Shown here: positions 46,776 through 58,078 of the stretch, piece after piece
Numbering within the stretch: the stretch's first letter is position 1
Layout of the letters: every line of letters begins with the position of its first letter
Source: Bryum argenteum
Lineage: Eukaryota; Streptophyta; Bryopsida; Bryales; Bryaceae
Assembly (NCBI GenBank): GCA_037043015.1
Contig: CM073322.1
Location: 25,572,364-25,636,363, forward strand
Reading direction: 5' to 3'
DNA length: 64,000 bases
The notes under the pieces: generated by a model
The model's input: the letters and a program-made list of their open reading frames with translations, nothing else
Database searches by the model: none
Told to the model about the DNA's origin: nothing
Made by a program: the position numbers and the translations under genes

Positions 46776-47640
46776 GGACTTATTTTGATTCTATATCTTT
46801 CTACTTCACTCCCATCCCAATTCTTTGTTTTCTTAGGACTATGTCTCGTACTCACCTCTTGATGTAAATGTTTACTCTCTTATACACAAAATATCTTGTA
46901 ATTTATCTTATTGAGACATTGTTTTCATAAACAAGACCTATCGTGATTCCTTGTTTTCTTACTTTAGTCCCGTTTTGCACACAACCTAGAGTGATTCCAT
47001 ATCTTCTTATAGACATCTCATCCCGATCCCTATCTTTAAATAGAAGTCCCACCAATTTCTCTTGTAATTGTCTTATTCTTATGAAAAATAGCGTATATTC
47101 TTGGAGAATTTTGTATCTTTTGTTATGCTTAAAAAGTTTGATTATAAAATTTGGCAAGTTACGTTTTCCATAGTATTACATTTTATGTTGGAATACCTCA
47201 CCGGTTGGGTGTCTCACAATATACCTCCACAATCAGACCCAAGTTAGCCGAGGCTTTTCATGCGATTTGCTGTTGTATCTCAATAAAATAGATTAATTGA
47301 ACTCAAATTTTGCAAGTGTTAACATATTTCCCTTTGTTGGAAACTTGTCGCACTAGGCTTTGTATTGGTTTCTCTTGATTTCATCCCACCCTAGAAGGAA
47401 TCTTGACGGGATATCTCACTGCTGCTGATCTTCCATATTTTGATAAACCAATCTCAGGGTTGATGATGACGAGGAAGAAAATGGTGTTGCTTCAACGGAT
47501 CAAGAGTGAGTGAGTAAATGCAGAGAGTACAAAAATATGGGGGAAGTTTCATGGCAGGGTTCCGCAACCCGCGTGCGAAAAGGGGGCAAATTTTGCCCTA
47601 ATGCATCAAAATATGAAAGTCCAAATAAATATCTAAGGCA
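46776..47640. other. Intergenic with decayed 33-bp-like repeats
   Basis: ATTCCTTGTTTTCTTAC-like phrases at 46810-47080 resemble the 33420-34470 unit. Nothing coding is supported. Confidence 0.4.
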
Positions 47641-47846
47641 AGGATAGGGTGTCCGCGAGCACCCGCGATACCTACTACCCGCCAGCACCCTTCCCATCAT
47701 GCCATGCCCGGCCCGGCCTAGGCAGGCCAAAGCCAAAGCCAAAGCCTTCCCTGGGGAGCCATGCCAAGCCAAGGAGGGGTCGGTCGTCGTCCTCCTGCCC
47801 CCCAGGATACTGCTCTACTCTTGTTGTAGCAGCACAGCACTAGTAG

Positions 47847-47881
<35 letters not shown>

Positions 47882-48924
47882 TCAGCCTTGCCTTCAGCAA
47901 TGGGATAGATCAACAACGCTCAGCACACTAGCCGTCTGTTGCCAATGTTCCCCTGTTGTTTTGTGGTGCAGCATCAGCAAGCGCTGCAACAGCAGCAGGA
48001 GAGCAACCAAACAGCACAGACACCCACACCCTCTGCTGCTGCTCACCCTCTCACCTTTCACTTCCTCTGTCTCTTCTGCCGCAGCACCAGCACCCGCAAC
48101 AACCAACAATTTGTGCACCTCCACCCCACAACGGCCCGATTCTGCCAGGTTTGTGCTTTGCTCTTGCTCTGAAAGAACAAGCGACGAGCTTGTTGCACTT
48201 TTCTTCGTCGCTTTCCTGTTTCTTGCGATAGTGGGGTTTGTGGCTACGAATTGGCGTTGTCTTTATGGTTTTACTAGCGAGGGAGTGAGTATTGTTCGTT
48301 TTTCTGCTTATTGGGGTTTGATTGTTTGCAAAAACGGGTCGTTCGCATTGCGTACCTCCTTCTAGCATTGTGTATTTAGGGTTATCTCAATGTGTAACGA
48401 GAGTCATAGCTTGAAACCCAGCTCGTGATTTGGTGGATATTGAGCTGAGGAATGAGTGGTTCGTCTTTTGTGATTAGTTGCGTAGATTCTACGAAGCATC
48501 TTGAGGTTTACAAGAGAGCCGGAATTAGTGGGTGGATGCTGATCTGGAAAGATACATCGTCGCGACTGTTGTGTAAGCTGCTTCATTTCGGATGTAGCAG
48601 GCAAGTAATTTATGTGGATCTGTGTTGGCCTTTGTAGGATGTGAGCTGCACCAGATCGTGTTGAAGAAGGAGCAATTTGCAAAATTCTTGGTCAACATGA
48701 AAACTTTAAGAACCCGGAGTTATGTGAGTGGTGTGCTGCTGGCTTATGCAGTGGTTGGGAATGGCAACTTGGCACAGACGGCACTAGTAGAGACGGTGCG
48801 TTGTTGGTCATCATGAAGAGCGGAAGCAGCAACAGCCGCAGCAACAGCCGCAGCGGGTGCCAGGGACAACGAGGAGTTTTAGTAGAAGTTGTGTTTGTTA
48901 CTTTATTGGGGCACAATATGAGCC
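47641..48924 (+). promoter_or_regulatory. GC-rich upstream region of the NAL1-family gene
   Basis: Holds a (CCAAAG)n run near 47730, a (CTGC)n run at about 47849-47881 and several CAG-rich stretches (47970-48000, 48830-48850). The many open frames here come from this composition. It probably contains promoter and leader, perhaps with a leader intron, but I cannot place a transcription start. Confidence 0.4.
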
Positions 48925-50736
48925 ATGGACAACAGCAGGTGTGAGCGAGCAGCGAGCGTGGGCGACGGGTTGTGTGGGCATTCGGCGGCGACGACATCGA
49001 AACAGCAGCAATCGGATAATCGCACCAATACCAAAGAGTCGGATCTGACGAAAGAGTCGGATCTGACGAAAGAGTCAGGCGTGTTCTCGGAAGTGCACGA
49101 TCCGAGCAACAACAATGCGGGGCAGTTCGGCTGGCGAAAACCGCGAGCGTTGAATGACCTGGCTGAAGAACGGGCGTCATACTTCCAGACCCTGCAGAAG
49201 GAGATGTCTTGCCCCGGCAGCAAGCGTCCGCAAGGGCACCAAGCTGCCACGCTGCTGGACCTGCTCACCATCCGTGCGTTCCATAGCAAGAATCTGAGGT
49301 GCTGCAGCCTGGTCACGGCTCTGGGATTCCGCCTGCGCGGGGGGCTGCAGACCAACATCCCCGCCATTATCGTGTTCGTGGCGCGCAAAGTGCACCGTCA
49401 CTGGCTGCATGAGAGCCAGGAGCTTCCGCAGCTGCTCGAGGGCCCTGGGGGCGTCTGGTGCGACGTCGACGTCGTAGAGTTTTCGCACTTAGGCCAGCAG
49501 AAGCAGCCGGAGCCCGTGTACACCAAGCTTGTGGAAGGGTTGCAAGGCCGCGACGCCACCATTGGCTCCGGCTCGCAGGTGGCCTGCTACGAGCTTTATG
49601 GCACGCTCGGCGCCATCGTGCGCAGCAAAACCGGCCTCTCCCAAGTCGGCTTTCTCACCAACCGTCACGTGGCCGTGGATCTCGACCACCCCGTGCAGAA
49701 ACTCTTCCACCCTCTGCCGCCCCGCATGGGCCCCGGGCTCTACCTCGGCGCCGTGGAGCGCACCACCACCTTCATCCGGGAGGATCTTTGGTACGACGTA
49801 TTCGCCAGCATGAATCCCGAAACGTTCGTACGCGCAGACGGCGCCTTCATCCCATTCGACAGCAACTTCGACGTGCGCAATTTCGTGACGCCGTTCGTCA
49901 AGGGCGTAGGCGAGGTGGGGGAAATCATGCCTGTGGACTTGCAGGCCCCTCTCGAGAGCCTGATCGGCAAGCACGTCATCAAAGTGGGCCGAAGCTCAGG
50001 GGTGACCAAAGGCAGCATTCTTGCCTACTCCGTGGAATACAACAACGACAAAGGTCACTGCTTCCTCATCGACTTCCTCATCGTAAGTGACAACAACCAA
50101 GACTTCGAGTCCGAGGGCGACAGCGGGGGCTTGATCATGGTCGTCGGCGAGGAAAATGAGAAGCCACGACCGATCGGCATTGTGTGGGGTGGCACCATTC
50201 ACCGTGGCCGCCTGAAGCTCAGGAACTGGAAGGATCCAGAGAATTGGACGAGCGGGGTGGATCTGAGCCGGCTCCTGGACTCCCTGGAGCTCAGCATCAT
50301 CACCACCAACGAAGCTCTCGAGGAAGCACTGGAAGTGCAGCGACAATGCCTGGTGTCGTCGCGTCAGTCATCAACTCCGCGGTTAACCATCCGCTCCCTG
50401 CTGAGCACGACGCTCCCGAGCCGGCACATCCAGTACATGGAGGGAGGCTCCTTCCGATTCGACCACCATTTTGTAGTGCCACCGGAGGACAGGGCGCAGC
50501 ACCACTCATCGAAAGAGATGATTAAGGATTTGTTGTTCACAACGCCCTCGGAAGCTCACTCGCAGGCGAACAAAGACAGCAACAGCAACAGCAGCTTGGT
50601 ACAGTTGCAAGCTGCTCTCGACAGCAGCTGGCACACCACTCAGGCAATGCCAGTGCACAGACGACGCTCCGCTCCCGCGCTCAAAGTGGACGACCCGCTC
50701 GAGCTTTCACTCTCCAGCCCCTTGTCCAGGCGTTGA
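48925..50736 (+). CDS. NAL1: NARROW LEAF1-family trypsin-like serine protease
   Basis: Single exon, 603 aa (rice NAL1 is about 582). NAL1 is a plant protease that affects leaf width and vein number by acting on regulatory proteins, in nucleus and cytoplasm. The catalytic triad is visible: His248 in TNRHVAVDLDHP, Asp305 in RADGAFIPF, Ser400 in EGDSGGL, spaced like rice H233/D291/S385. Other family blocks: LLDLLTIRAFHSK, PAIIVFVARKVHR, EGPGGVWCDVDVVEF, LGAVERTT, KVGRSSG, RPIGIVWGG, NWTSGVDL. The N-terminus has a TKESDL hexapeptide repeat from an 18-bp tandem repeat (49036-49076). TGA lies in frame two codons upstream of the start. GC-rich unlike its neighbours. Intact. Confidence 0.95.
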   Translation: MDNSRCERAASVGDGLCGHSAATTSKQQQSDNRTNTKESDLTKESDLTKESGVFSEVHDPSNNNAGQFGWRKPRALNDLAEERASYFQTLQKEMSCPGSKRPQGHQAATLLDLLTIRAFHSKNLRCCSLVTALGFRLRGGLQTNIPAIIVFVARKVHRHWLHESQELPQLLEGPGGVWCDVDVVEFSHLGQQKQPEPVYTKLVEGLQGRDATIGSGSQVACYELYGTLGAIVRSKTGLSQVGFLTNRHVAVDLDHPVQKLFHPLPPRMGPGLYLGAVERTTTFIREDLWYDVFASMNPETFVRADGAFIPFDSNFDVRNFVTPFVKGVGEVGEIMPVDLQAPLESLIGKHVIKVGRSSGVTKGSILAYSVEYNNDKGHCFLIDFLIVSDNNQDFESEGDSGGLIMVVGEENEKPRPIGIVWGGTIHRGRLKLRNWKDPENWTSGVDLSRLLDSLELSIITTNEALEEALEVQRQCLVSSRQSSTPRLTIRSLLSTTLPSRHIQYMEGGSFRFDHHFVVPPEDRAQHHSSKEMIKDLLFTTPSEAHSQANKDSNSNSSLVQLQAALDSSWHTTQAMPVHRRRSAPALKVDDPLELSLSSPLSRR

Positions 50737-51836
50737 ACACGCATGCACGCTCATGCGGCAGATGCCACTTGTTGTGGAGAATCCAGCATTTCCTTTTAGC
50801 GGTTTGTGCCGCATTCCTGCACCCCCAACTTTCTCCGATGCGCTCCAATGCGGCAGCAAACGAGCTCGCCCGTCCGGTGAGTCCCGATTGCTCTCATTAC
50901 CCAATCCGTGAGCTCTGAAGCACACGGTTGGACAATTTCTATATACGCCATGACTGGCAATGCACCCATCGTTCCCAGCAGTCTTCCGAAGATTGAGCGA
51001 CCAGAATTGAATCAGCCTCTGGTAGCTGCAAGATCGACCAATTGATCGACCTTTGTTTCTATCCACCCAACCCACCCTGGCATTGGATTGGACTGTTGTT
51101 GAAAGATAGCACCTGAATTTTGAAGTAACTCACAGGTAATTGAAACTGGCATGCGTTTCGCCAGGCAATCCACAGGCAAGTTAAGGCTGCTGCTACTGCG
51201 AAGAAGATGAAGGAGAAGAATCAGTTCGAAAGAAGAAAAACCAGTTTGATAGAAGAAGAAGAAGAACAGGACGTTCACGACCTTTAGCTTGTTGTCCTCA
51301 TTGTACTGTACTACTAGTGAGATATATCTCATGATTCTGTAAGCCATTCAACTGTGTGCATAGAAGTGCTGCTACCTCACTGCTTGTAAGAAAGAAGAAT
51401 ATTTTTTTGAAGGTTGAAGGAAGTGGGGGCCTGTTGTTTAGGTTTATACGATTGTCTGGGATTCGCAGTGGCCTTTTAATACATACACGATGCTGCGATT
51501 TGGTTGCGTTTTTTTAGATTGGATGAATGATTCCTTGTGGAAGATGCCTGATCTTCTGATCTCAGAATCACGTCGTGTTCTGCCCAATTTGGTTGCAAAT
51601 CACGAAGCTTGAGCTGACAAGCCCTATTTCGGCCGTTGATCAGCGGCTGTATAGATAGAAGTGGGATTGTCGTACAGATTCGATGCGCCCACTTGAATTG
51701 TTGGCTTCTCCTTCTGCGCGCTCTCGAATTGGACTTTGCGGGCGGGGTCCTGCGCATTTCTGTGACTAGGTCAATGCCAACTTGGTCAGAGACCTAGAAT
51801 TGGCTGTGGCTTCAAGTACCAGCAAGTCATGAAATG
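50737..51836. other. 3' flank of the NAL1-family gene
   Basis: Likely 3' UTR for the first few hundred bases. An AAGAAGAAGAAG run lies near 51255. No further gene is recognised. Confidence 0.4.
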
Positions 51837-51840
51837 TTAA

Positions 51841-52425
51841 CCCTTAATTGTCACCGGGGACCAAATTGGTCCTCGGTGTCATTGTTTTTGCTTTTGGGGT
51901 CCGGCAGAGTGGTAGGGTGCAAATCTTGTCCAAAGGCACCCCTATTCTTTTATTTTTCCGAATCCAATGCTCTTTCCCGATCGCCTTTTTGAGGTTTGTG
52001 TGATCCGCGCAAAATTGTAGGGGCCACATGATCCCATGGTCAATGCACTTTGACTTGGCCTTTCTTTTTATTTTTTTGACGAATTTTTTTCAAAATAATA
52101 AAAAATCTTGATCTTTATCCCTATACCATGCTCTATGATGCCAATTTTCAGAAAAATTGACCCAAGGGGGGAAAAACCAAAAAAGCAATATGATATTTCT
52201 CACTCACGATCAGCAACCAAAACATTTTTATCTCAACGGTGCCATTTTTTGAGATTTTACCGGATTTGATTGATCTTTTTTGCATTGGTCACATCACCAA
52301 GTTACCTTGATAACCACCGTTTCCGATTTTCAAAATTGTTTTACCTTCAGTGCAGAAATAAGGCCAAAAGACAATGAGGTTGCATTTCACTCCAATTTGT
52401 GGAAAACAAGGATGTCAATTAAGGG
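51841..52425. mobile_element. TTAA-flanked element 5
   Basis: TTAA at 51837-51840 then CCCTTAATTGTCA. The right end TGTCAATTAAGGG precedes TTAA at 52426-52429, giving matching ends for about 10-13 bases. Just inside is a small palindrome (GGGGACCAAATTGGTCC). 585 bp, non-coding. Confidence 0.75.
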
Positions 52426-52637
52426 TTAAATACAGTACAGATAATAGATATGAGACTTCTTCTGAAAGACTTTTGTTGTGAGATATTTGCGCTTGTCTTA
52501 AATAACATAAACTGTTTAGCAAGTAGAGAGCCTCTCCAACCTCTTATCGCTTTTATTTGAGGGTGAGGGTTGCTCCCACTTCTTGTAGACATCCGACCTG
52601 CTAAAATGAAGCCGTTTGTTAGAATTCTTGTTTCCTT

Positions 52638-52770
52638 CTTGCTTCTTACATTAGGAGGATTCTCCCCTCCTTTTAGCTGCATCCTTTGCCCTCCATTCTT
52701 ACAACACTTCTTACGTTAGGAGGATTCTCCCCTCCTTTTAGCTACATCCTTTGCCCTCCATTCTTACAGC
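52638..52770. repeat. Two-copy direct repeat, period 65 bp
   Basis: TTAGGAGGATTCTCCCCTCC begins at 52651 and 52716, and the whole 65-bp unit (including CATCCTTTGCCCTCCATTCT) is repeated almost exactly. Confidence 0.95.
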
Positions 52771-54497
52771 AGTTGCTTTTTTGCACTCTAGCTAGATTGA
52801 GTGGAGGGATTTGATGGTGTGGTCCACACATACGGATGAACCTACATTTTTCCTCCCTCATTATAAAGGGAGTTTTGCTACATGACGAACCTAGGAAAAA
52901 TACATGTCTGCTCAAGCGTAGGGAAGTGCCCTTACTATCATTAGTGGGAAGCACATATAGAGCATGTTCTCAAAGTAATTGTTTTTCAACAATCCAATAG
53001 AAAATAGGGATCATGATGATTCAAGGTGATAGTATATGATGTCACAATCTTTGCAAGACTTGTCCAACGTAACAATTCTACAATCACTTATAATTCACTA
53101 TTTCAAAATTGCTTCTTTTCACTTTCAAAGTGAGAATTCTTGCATGATTTTTGAACATTTAGGTTGATACATCTCAATCCATTTGAGTGATAAAACACTT
53201 ATCACGATGGCCAATGTTTTTTTAGGTGAGGCATATCCATGCACCTTAGTTACAAGCGCCACCTTACTCAAACACTACAATTGAAACATCTCTTTCTCTC
53301 AAAGTAAAACACTCCGGATTGGCGACAAATGCTCTTTTAGATTATGCACTTTGAAAAACACTCAAATTGACGACAAACGTTCTTTTAGATTATGCACTTG
53401 GAGGCACATTTTCTAGGATTGGACATATGGTGCACCAAGCCAGTGACATTTGTTAGGATTGACTCAATGCATGCACAAAGTTCATGAAATTTTGAAATTT
53501 ATGTCTCTTTCCATCCAAGTGGTAAAAAACTTATCTTGATGGCAAATAATTTTTAAGATTTAGCACGTGCATGCTCCAAGGTCAGATAGGATTTGGCGAA
53601 TGTTGCATCAATATGCTCATATTCATTAGGATTGGCTAGTTGCATGTTGAAATTGTTGATATTCTTTTATTAACGTTTGTTAAGATTGGTTAGTTGCATG
53701 CATCAAGCCGTTAACATTTCTTAAGATTGAATAGATGCATACAACTAGCCATGACAGATTATAGTTTAATTATGATACCAAATTGATGTCATGTGTTTCA
53801 TGCATAATAGTTCCAATATTAGAATTGTTATAGAATTTCCAAGTGTAGCTTTAAGAAATATGAATAATGTAAGATAAAGCATATACTCTTGATGACTATT
53901 TTCAAGCACTCTTATGAGTTTATTATATACATTCATCTTACAAAAATAGAAATTCAAACTCTGTACAACTTCCTTCATAATATCACACCTTTGGAATTTG
54001 AAACTAAGCTAATCAAAGATGTTCATTCTTACCCTATTGTGAAATTATATCGCATATGTAAAATTATGAAATGTGATATAAAGGAGGTTTTGAGCGTGGT
54101 TTAGGTTGCCCAAAGTACATGCCAATAAATGTGTATATAGGTTGATCAACATCACAACAGGGAAGATTACTAATATGTAAAAAAGTTCACTCCAACCAAT
54201 TACATTTAAGATTTCTCCTACTTCTTTGAACACATAGACTTCTTCACCATAGTGTAACTCAAGTGTGAGTTATGGCCATTTGTTAGTAAAATATGCAATT
54301 ACATTTATAACATATTCAAAAACATGTAAAAGTATGTGTATTTACTAATTTACCAATATGCATTCTCACCATTATCTGCTTAAGGGAACAAAGTTTTTTA
54401 TACAAAAGAATGTACCCTATTGATATTTGTACACAAATAACAAATTTCTTTTGAGAGTTTAAGAAACCAACAAAAATATATAACACTATGAATATAA
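52771..54497. other. Intergenic AT-rich with loose repeats
   Basis: Near 53310-53400 GACAAACGTTCTTTTAGATT is duplicated; between 53440 and 53750 phrases like TTAGGATTGGCTAGTTGCAT recur irregularly. No gene. Confidence 0.45.
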
Positions 54498-54809
54498 TTA
54501 TGCTTGTAGCACGAATTCATTCCGACACCGACATTTGCCTTCAACGAAGGAAATTGGTAAGAGCAACAAAGAAAATAGTGTGGAACGAGACAAATGAGTG
54601 AGCACTGAAGACGAGAGAGACGAAGTGTGGCAATGGCGATGGCGATTCCTCTCAATCTTCCCTGTTTGTTCTTCCACTTCCAGCACATCCTTGTTCAAGC
54701 TCTGAGTTGCACTTAAAATCCGCTGGATTGAGTTTTTCTTCCGCATTTGTGGTGATATGTCGCCGATCGGAGCTGCATCAATTGCGTGTCGTTTCCGCTG
54801 AGAGGCCAT
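54498..54809 (-). other. Possible small exon divergent from the WDR13-like gene
   Basis: The frame begins MASQRKRHAIDAAPIGD and is protein-like for about 55 residues (SIQRILSATQSLNKDVLEVE), which could be a helical segment. It sits head to head with the WD40 gene, as in a shared promoter. I do not recognise the family and see no convincing splice donor, so this is only a candidate. Confidence 0.3.
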
Positions 54810-55225
54810 CCGCTTCCATTTGATCGAGTTCTATCAGCTCTCTCACCCGATCGGAAATCAGTAATCAGGTGCCTGTCTGCTCTCTTCCTTTTTGCGTTTG
54901 CATTCGACGGGTTTAGGGTTTGCGGCACAATAATCGATTCACGACATTATCTGCTGAGAAGGATTTGATCGTGAATTGCTTTTTTGTCCTGAATTTGCGT
55001 TGCTGTTGGATTGGCAGAAACGGTTGTGTTGATTGTGAGAAGAGTGATATTCCGAGGCAACGATTTGGCTGCTCGCACATGAGCGAAAGAATTGCGTGAG
55101 AATGATATATATGGTAGCATATTCATCGCCGTGGGATGGTGAGCTTTCATAGTCGTCTTATAACGGGTCGCCGTCAGATTACGTAGTGAATGCATTCGAT
55201 TGAGTGCTTGATGTAGTGAGGTAGG
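54810..55225 (+). promoter_or_regulatory. Leader and promoter of the WDR13-like gene
   Basis: Contains TTTAGGGTTT (telo box, reverse) near 54910 and a possible leader intron starting at AG/GTGCCTGTC (about 54868). No TATA box was noted. Confidence 0.4.
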
Positions 55226-56566
55226 ATGGGAACCGTGGACGTGAAGCCGAGCCATGCTGAGGCGTTTGCGTCTCTGTTGGAGCCGGGCAATGGCGAGCCA
55301 GAGTACGTGGCCATGCGGCGTCTGCTGCTCTACAGAAAAGCGATGGAGAACAAACTCGTACGGCAAAAGTGGGAGCTCAACGGAAAGGGATATGTAGCAT
55401 TTCACGAGTACATGCGGCACTTGAAGAAGCTTCAGAACAGCAGTGCTCAAAACTCTTCGCAACCAGTAAGTCCAACCAGCACACAGGCGGCATTGGACAG
55501 CGGGCCATGGGCAGCATATGAACGAGGGAGCTGGAGCTCCAGTAGAAGCATGGCAATGAGCGAAGCTCAAGAGATTCCCAATGAGCCCGGGTACTCCTTC
55601 GTGGGCGTGCATTGCATATTCGATGAATGCAAAGCATCCGTTAACATTGTGAAGTTTGGGCACATGAGTTCCGAGCTTCTGGCATTCGGAGCCTCCAACG
55701 GGCTGATCACCTTGTGCAGCGTGCCGGAAATACTTCACCGGATGACGGGCCACTCGAAGGAGGTGACAGACCTGGACTGGTCAAGCAATAATCAGTATTT
55801 GAGCTCGTCGTCGTTGGATAAGAGTGTGCGAGTCTGGGATGTGAAGAAAGGAGAATGTCTTCGGGTGATATACGGCACAGCTCCTCAGCTTAGTATTCGA
55901 TTCCATCCTGTCAACAACAATATTCTGCTCGTGGGGAACGGGAGCAAAGAGATCTCGGCGTTCAATTTCAGCACGGGGCGGCTCATTCACAAGCTGGCGC
56001 TAGAGAACGACGTGACAGCGTTGGATGTGGACCATTCAGGGCACCTTCTGTTTGCAGGGGACTCGAGGGGCACGGTTCACAGCGTCACTGTGAAGATGCA
56101 CCACGGCAGCTTCGTTATGCGGAGTGCACATCGATCGAGCTTGAAGCACAAGTCGGCCACCACCACTATCCAGTTCCGGACATTCTCCCGGTTGGCAGCG
56201 GGACCCGTGTTGCTGGCAGCCACGCAAGACGGGCTGCTCCGGTTCTTCACTGTGGCGCTCCAGATCCAAGGATACCTATCGCTCAAGTGCTCGTTGCAGC
56301 TCCCCCCGCGCGCGCGCAACATCCGAGCCTCCTTCTGCCCGCTGCTGTCGCTCCAGAAAGGGGAGTTTATTGTGTCCGGTCATGAAGACTCCAATGTCTA
56401 TTTCTATGACTTCACTCGCCCCCGGCATCCGTGTGTAAACAAGCTTCAGGGTCATGCCGTGCCGGTGGTTGGAGTCTCGTGGAACCATGGCGAAAATCTC
56501 TTGGCGTCCTCTGACTGTGAGGGTCTGGTCATCGTTTGGAAACGAGCCAAATTGGCCCCCAGGTAA
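55226..56566 (+). CDS. WDR13: WDR13-like WD40-repeat protein
   Basis: Single exon, 446 aa. WD40 propellers are scaffolds for protein complexes; the animal relative WDR13 is nuclear and implicated in growth control, while the plant role is not known to me. An N-terminal helical region (EYVAMRRLLLYRKAMENKL, about 26-44) precedes a Ser-rich linker. Repeats begin near residue 138 (ASVNIVKFGHMSSELLAFG). Clear ones are GHSKEVTDLDW to VRVWDV (175-206) and GHAVPVVGVSWN to GLVIVWKR (about 410-442). The blocks PVNNNILLVGNG and LLFAGDSRGTV and the C-terminal NKLQGHAVPV match WDR13 closely. GC-rich and intact. The start fits relatives, and no upstream ATG in frame extends it. Confidence 0.9.
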   Translation: MGTVDVKPSHAEAFASLLEPGNGEPEYVAMRRLLLYRKAMENKLVRQKWELNGKGYVAFHEYMRHLKKLQNSSAQNSSQPVSPTSTQAALDSGPWAAYERGSWSSSRSMAMSEAQEIPNEPGYSFVGVHCIFDECKASVNIVKFGHMSSELLAFGASNGLITLCSVPEILHRMTGHSKEVTDLDWSSNNQYLSSSSLDKSVRVWDVKKGECLRVIYGTAPQLSIRFHPVNNNILLVGNGSKEISAFNFSTGRLIHKLALENDVTALDVDHSGHLLFAGDSRGTVHSVTVKMHHGSFVMRSAHRSSLKHKSATTTIQFRTFSRLAAGPVLLAATQDGLLRFFTVALQIQGYLSLKCSLQLPPRARNIRASFCPLLSLQKGEFIVSGHEDSNVYFYDFTRPRHPCVNKLQGHAVPVVGVSWNHGENLLASSDCEGLVIVWKRAKLAPR

Positions 56567-56935
56567 CTCATAGCCCATTGAGCAATTTTTTGAGTCCGCA
56601 TGCTTCGATTCCTCCACTGAATTGCCTACATTTACAATCACCTGAGTTGCCTTCAATACTTGTATGACATGAAGGGCTCAGGAGTGTTACTCTACAATAA
56701 TGTGGACATCATGGTCACACTGCAGCTATTGAATACCCCATTTGAGAAATACCACGAAGTGTATAAGGAAGCAAGTAGAATTTCGAAGAGCAGTGAAGCT
56801 TGCAACATGTGTAATATATGAGCAAATCTTTCACTCCCAACTGTCACTGGTGGCGGATGTTATTGTTGATTTCTATCATCATGACTTGTACGATGTCAGT
56901 ACATTGAGCGATTGTTCGAAGCTCATGCTCATGTA
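56567..56935. other. 3' region of the WDR13-like gene
   Basis: Probably 3' UTR. A plus-strand frame at 56742-56936 is not recognised. Confidence 0.4.
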
Positions 56936-57030
56936 GAGTATGCATGAGTATGCTGTAGAGTATGCATGAGTATGCGTGCTTCTCTATCAGGGGTTAAGAT
57001 CTTTAGGGGTTAAGATCTTTAGGGGTATTT
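56936..57030. repeat. Two adjacent small tandem repeats
   Basis: GTAGAGTATGCATGAGTATG occurs twice (about 56934-56977), then GGGGTTAAGATCTTTA twice with a third partial copy (about 56990-57025). The latter resembles an end of the TTAA elements. Confidence 0.8.
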
Positions 57031-58078
57031 TCATTTTGTCTTTTGAGAAAAATGATATAAGAGTAACGGAATGCATATTTTGTAACACATCTAAGTTTCT
57101 CTTCGAACTCCTTGTGACTTTAGGGTTTGATATCCCAAGCAATATGCTCTTGAAGTAATTTGGGGTTGGAGGCCACATGTTTAAAATCAAAATCATAAAG
57201 AAAAAAAGTCCTTGTGGTCCCAAGTGAAAATGCCAATATTTACTAGAAAAAAGTCATTGGCTAGGAGTGGCCCTCGGAAGGCTCGTAAGGGTAAAATATA
57301 ACAATCCAACATATGAATCTGTTGCAAGGTCCCATAAATTCCCAAGAGCAACTTCAATATTAAGTTGCACCTCTTCAAAAATCCTATGAGAAAAGTAACT
57401 AATTTTTTTGAATACATCCTAACAAGAGGATTTTGAAAAGCAACTTTGCTTTGCAGTAATGAAGAGATGGCATTTACCAAAATAGGATATTCTTACGAGA
57501 ACCTAGATCCTACCAACAGGTTCATATGCACTAAACTTATGTTACCAATACCCAATACATTTTTCATCTTGTAATTCAAGTATATGTACTTGGTGTACAT
57601 CATAATTGAAATGCTACAAAGAAGTATCCCATCTTCCTCCCCTTCGCCATCCATCATACATACCTTAAAAGCATCTTCAGTGTCACAATTTTGATATGTT
57701 TACACATCTTCTTTTCTTTGATTAGGTTTACTCAATCATGAATCCTGAAATTTCAAACATTCACAAACAACACTCAACAGAGATGTCAAATACTGCATTC
57801 AAAAGACGGTTGTATTCTGTATTGCAAAAGGCTTGTTAGACTTATAGCTAACAACCAAACATCACTCACAGAGAATGTATCAACTCGTGAACCTCTCAGT
57901 CTCCGAAAGGCTCACGACATTGTTGCTCACAAGACTCAACATTCGTCGATTCAAAACTACCTTGGGACTCACGCCCCCATCCACGAGGGAGGCCAAGATC
58001 ATCTAACATTCTTCTTCAACAATCGCTAACTTACTCAGCTACAAAATTCCAGTAAAGGCTGTACAGGCAAGAGTGTGA
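57031..58078. other. Intergenic and 3' flank of the SDR gene
   Basis: 57840-58078 is probably the 3' UTR of the minus-strand SDR gene. Minus-strand frames at 56987-57223 and 57193-57480 are open but not recognised. Confidence 0.4.

Noticed and set aside
47894..48368. Ser/Cys/Leu-rich frames upstream of the NAL1-like gene
   Set aside because: They arise from CAG and CTGC runs and have no domain.
48692..50525. Long frames overlapping the NAL1-like gene (49458-50090 plus, 49489-49974 minus and others)
   Set aside because: Shadows of a GC-rich coding sequence; only the 603-codon frame has the protease motifs.
55377..56656. Minus-strand frames over the WDR13-like gene
   Set aside because: Shadows; the plus frame carries the WD40 repeats.
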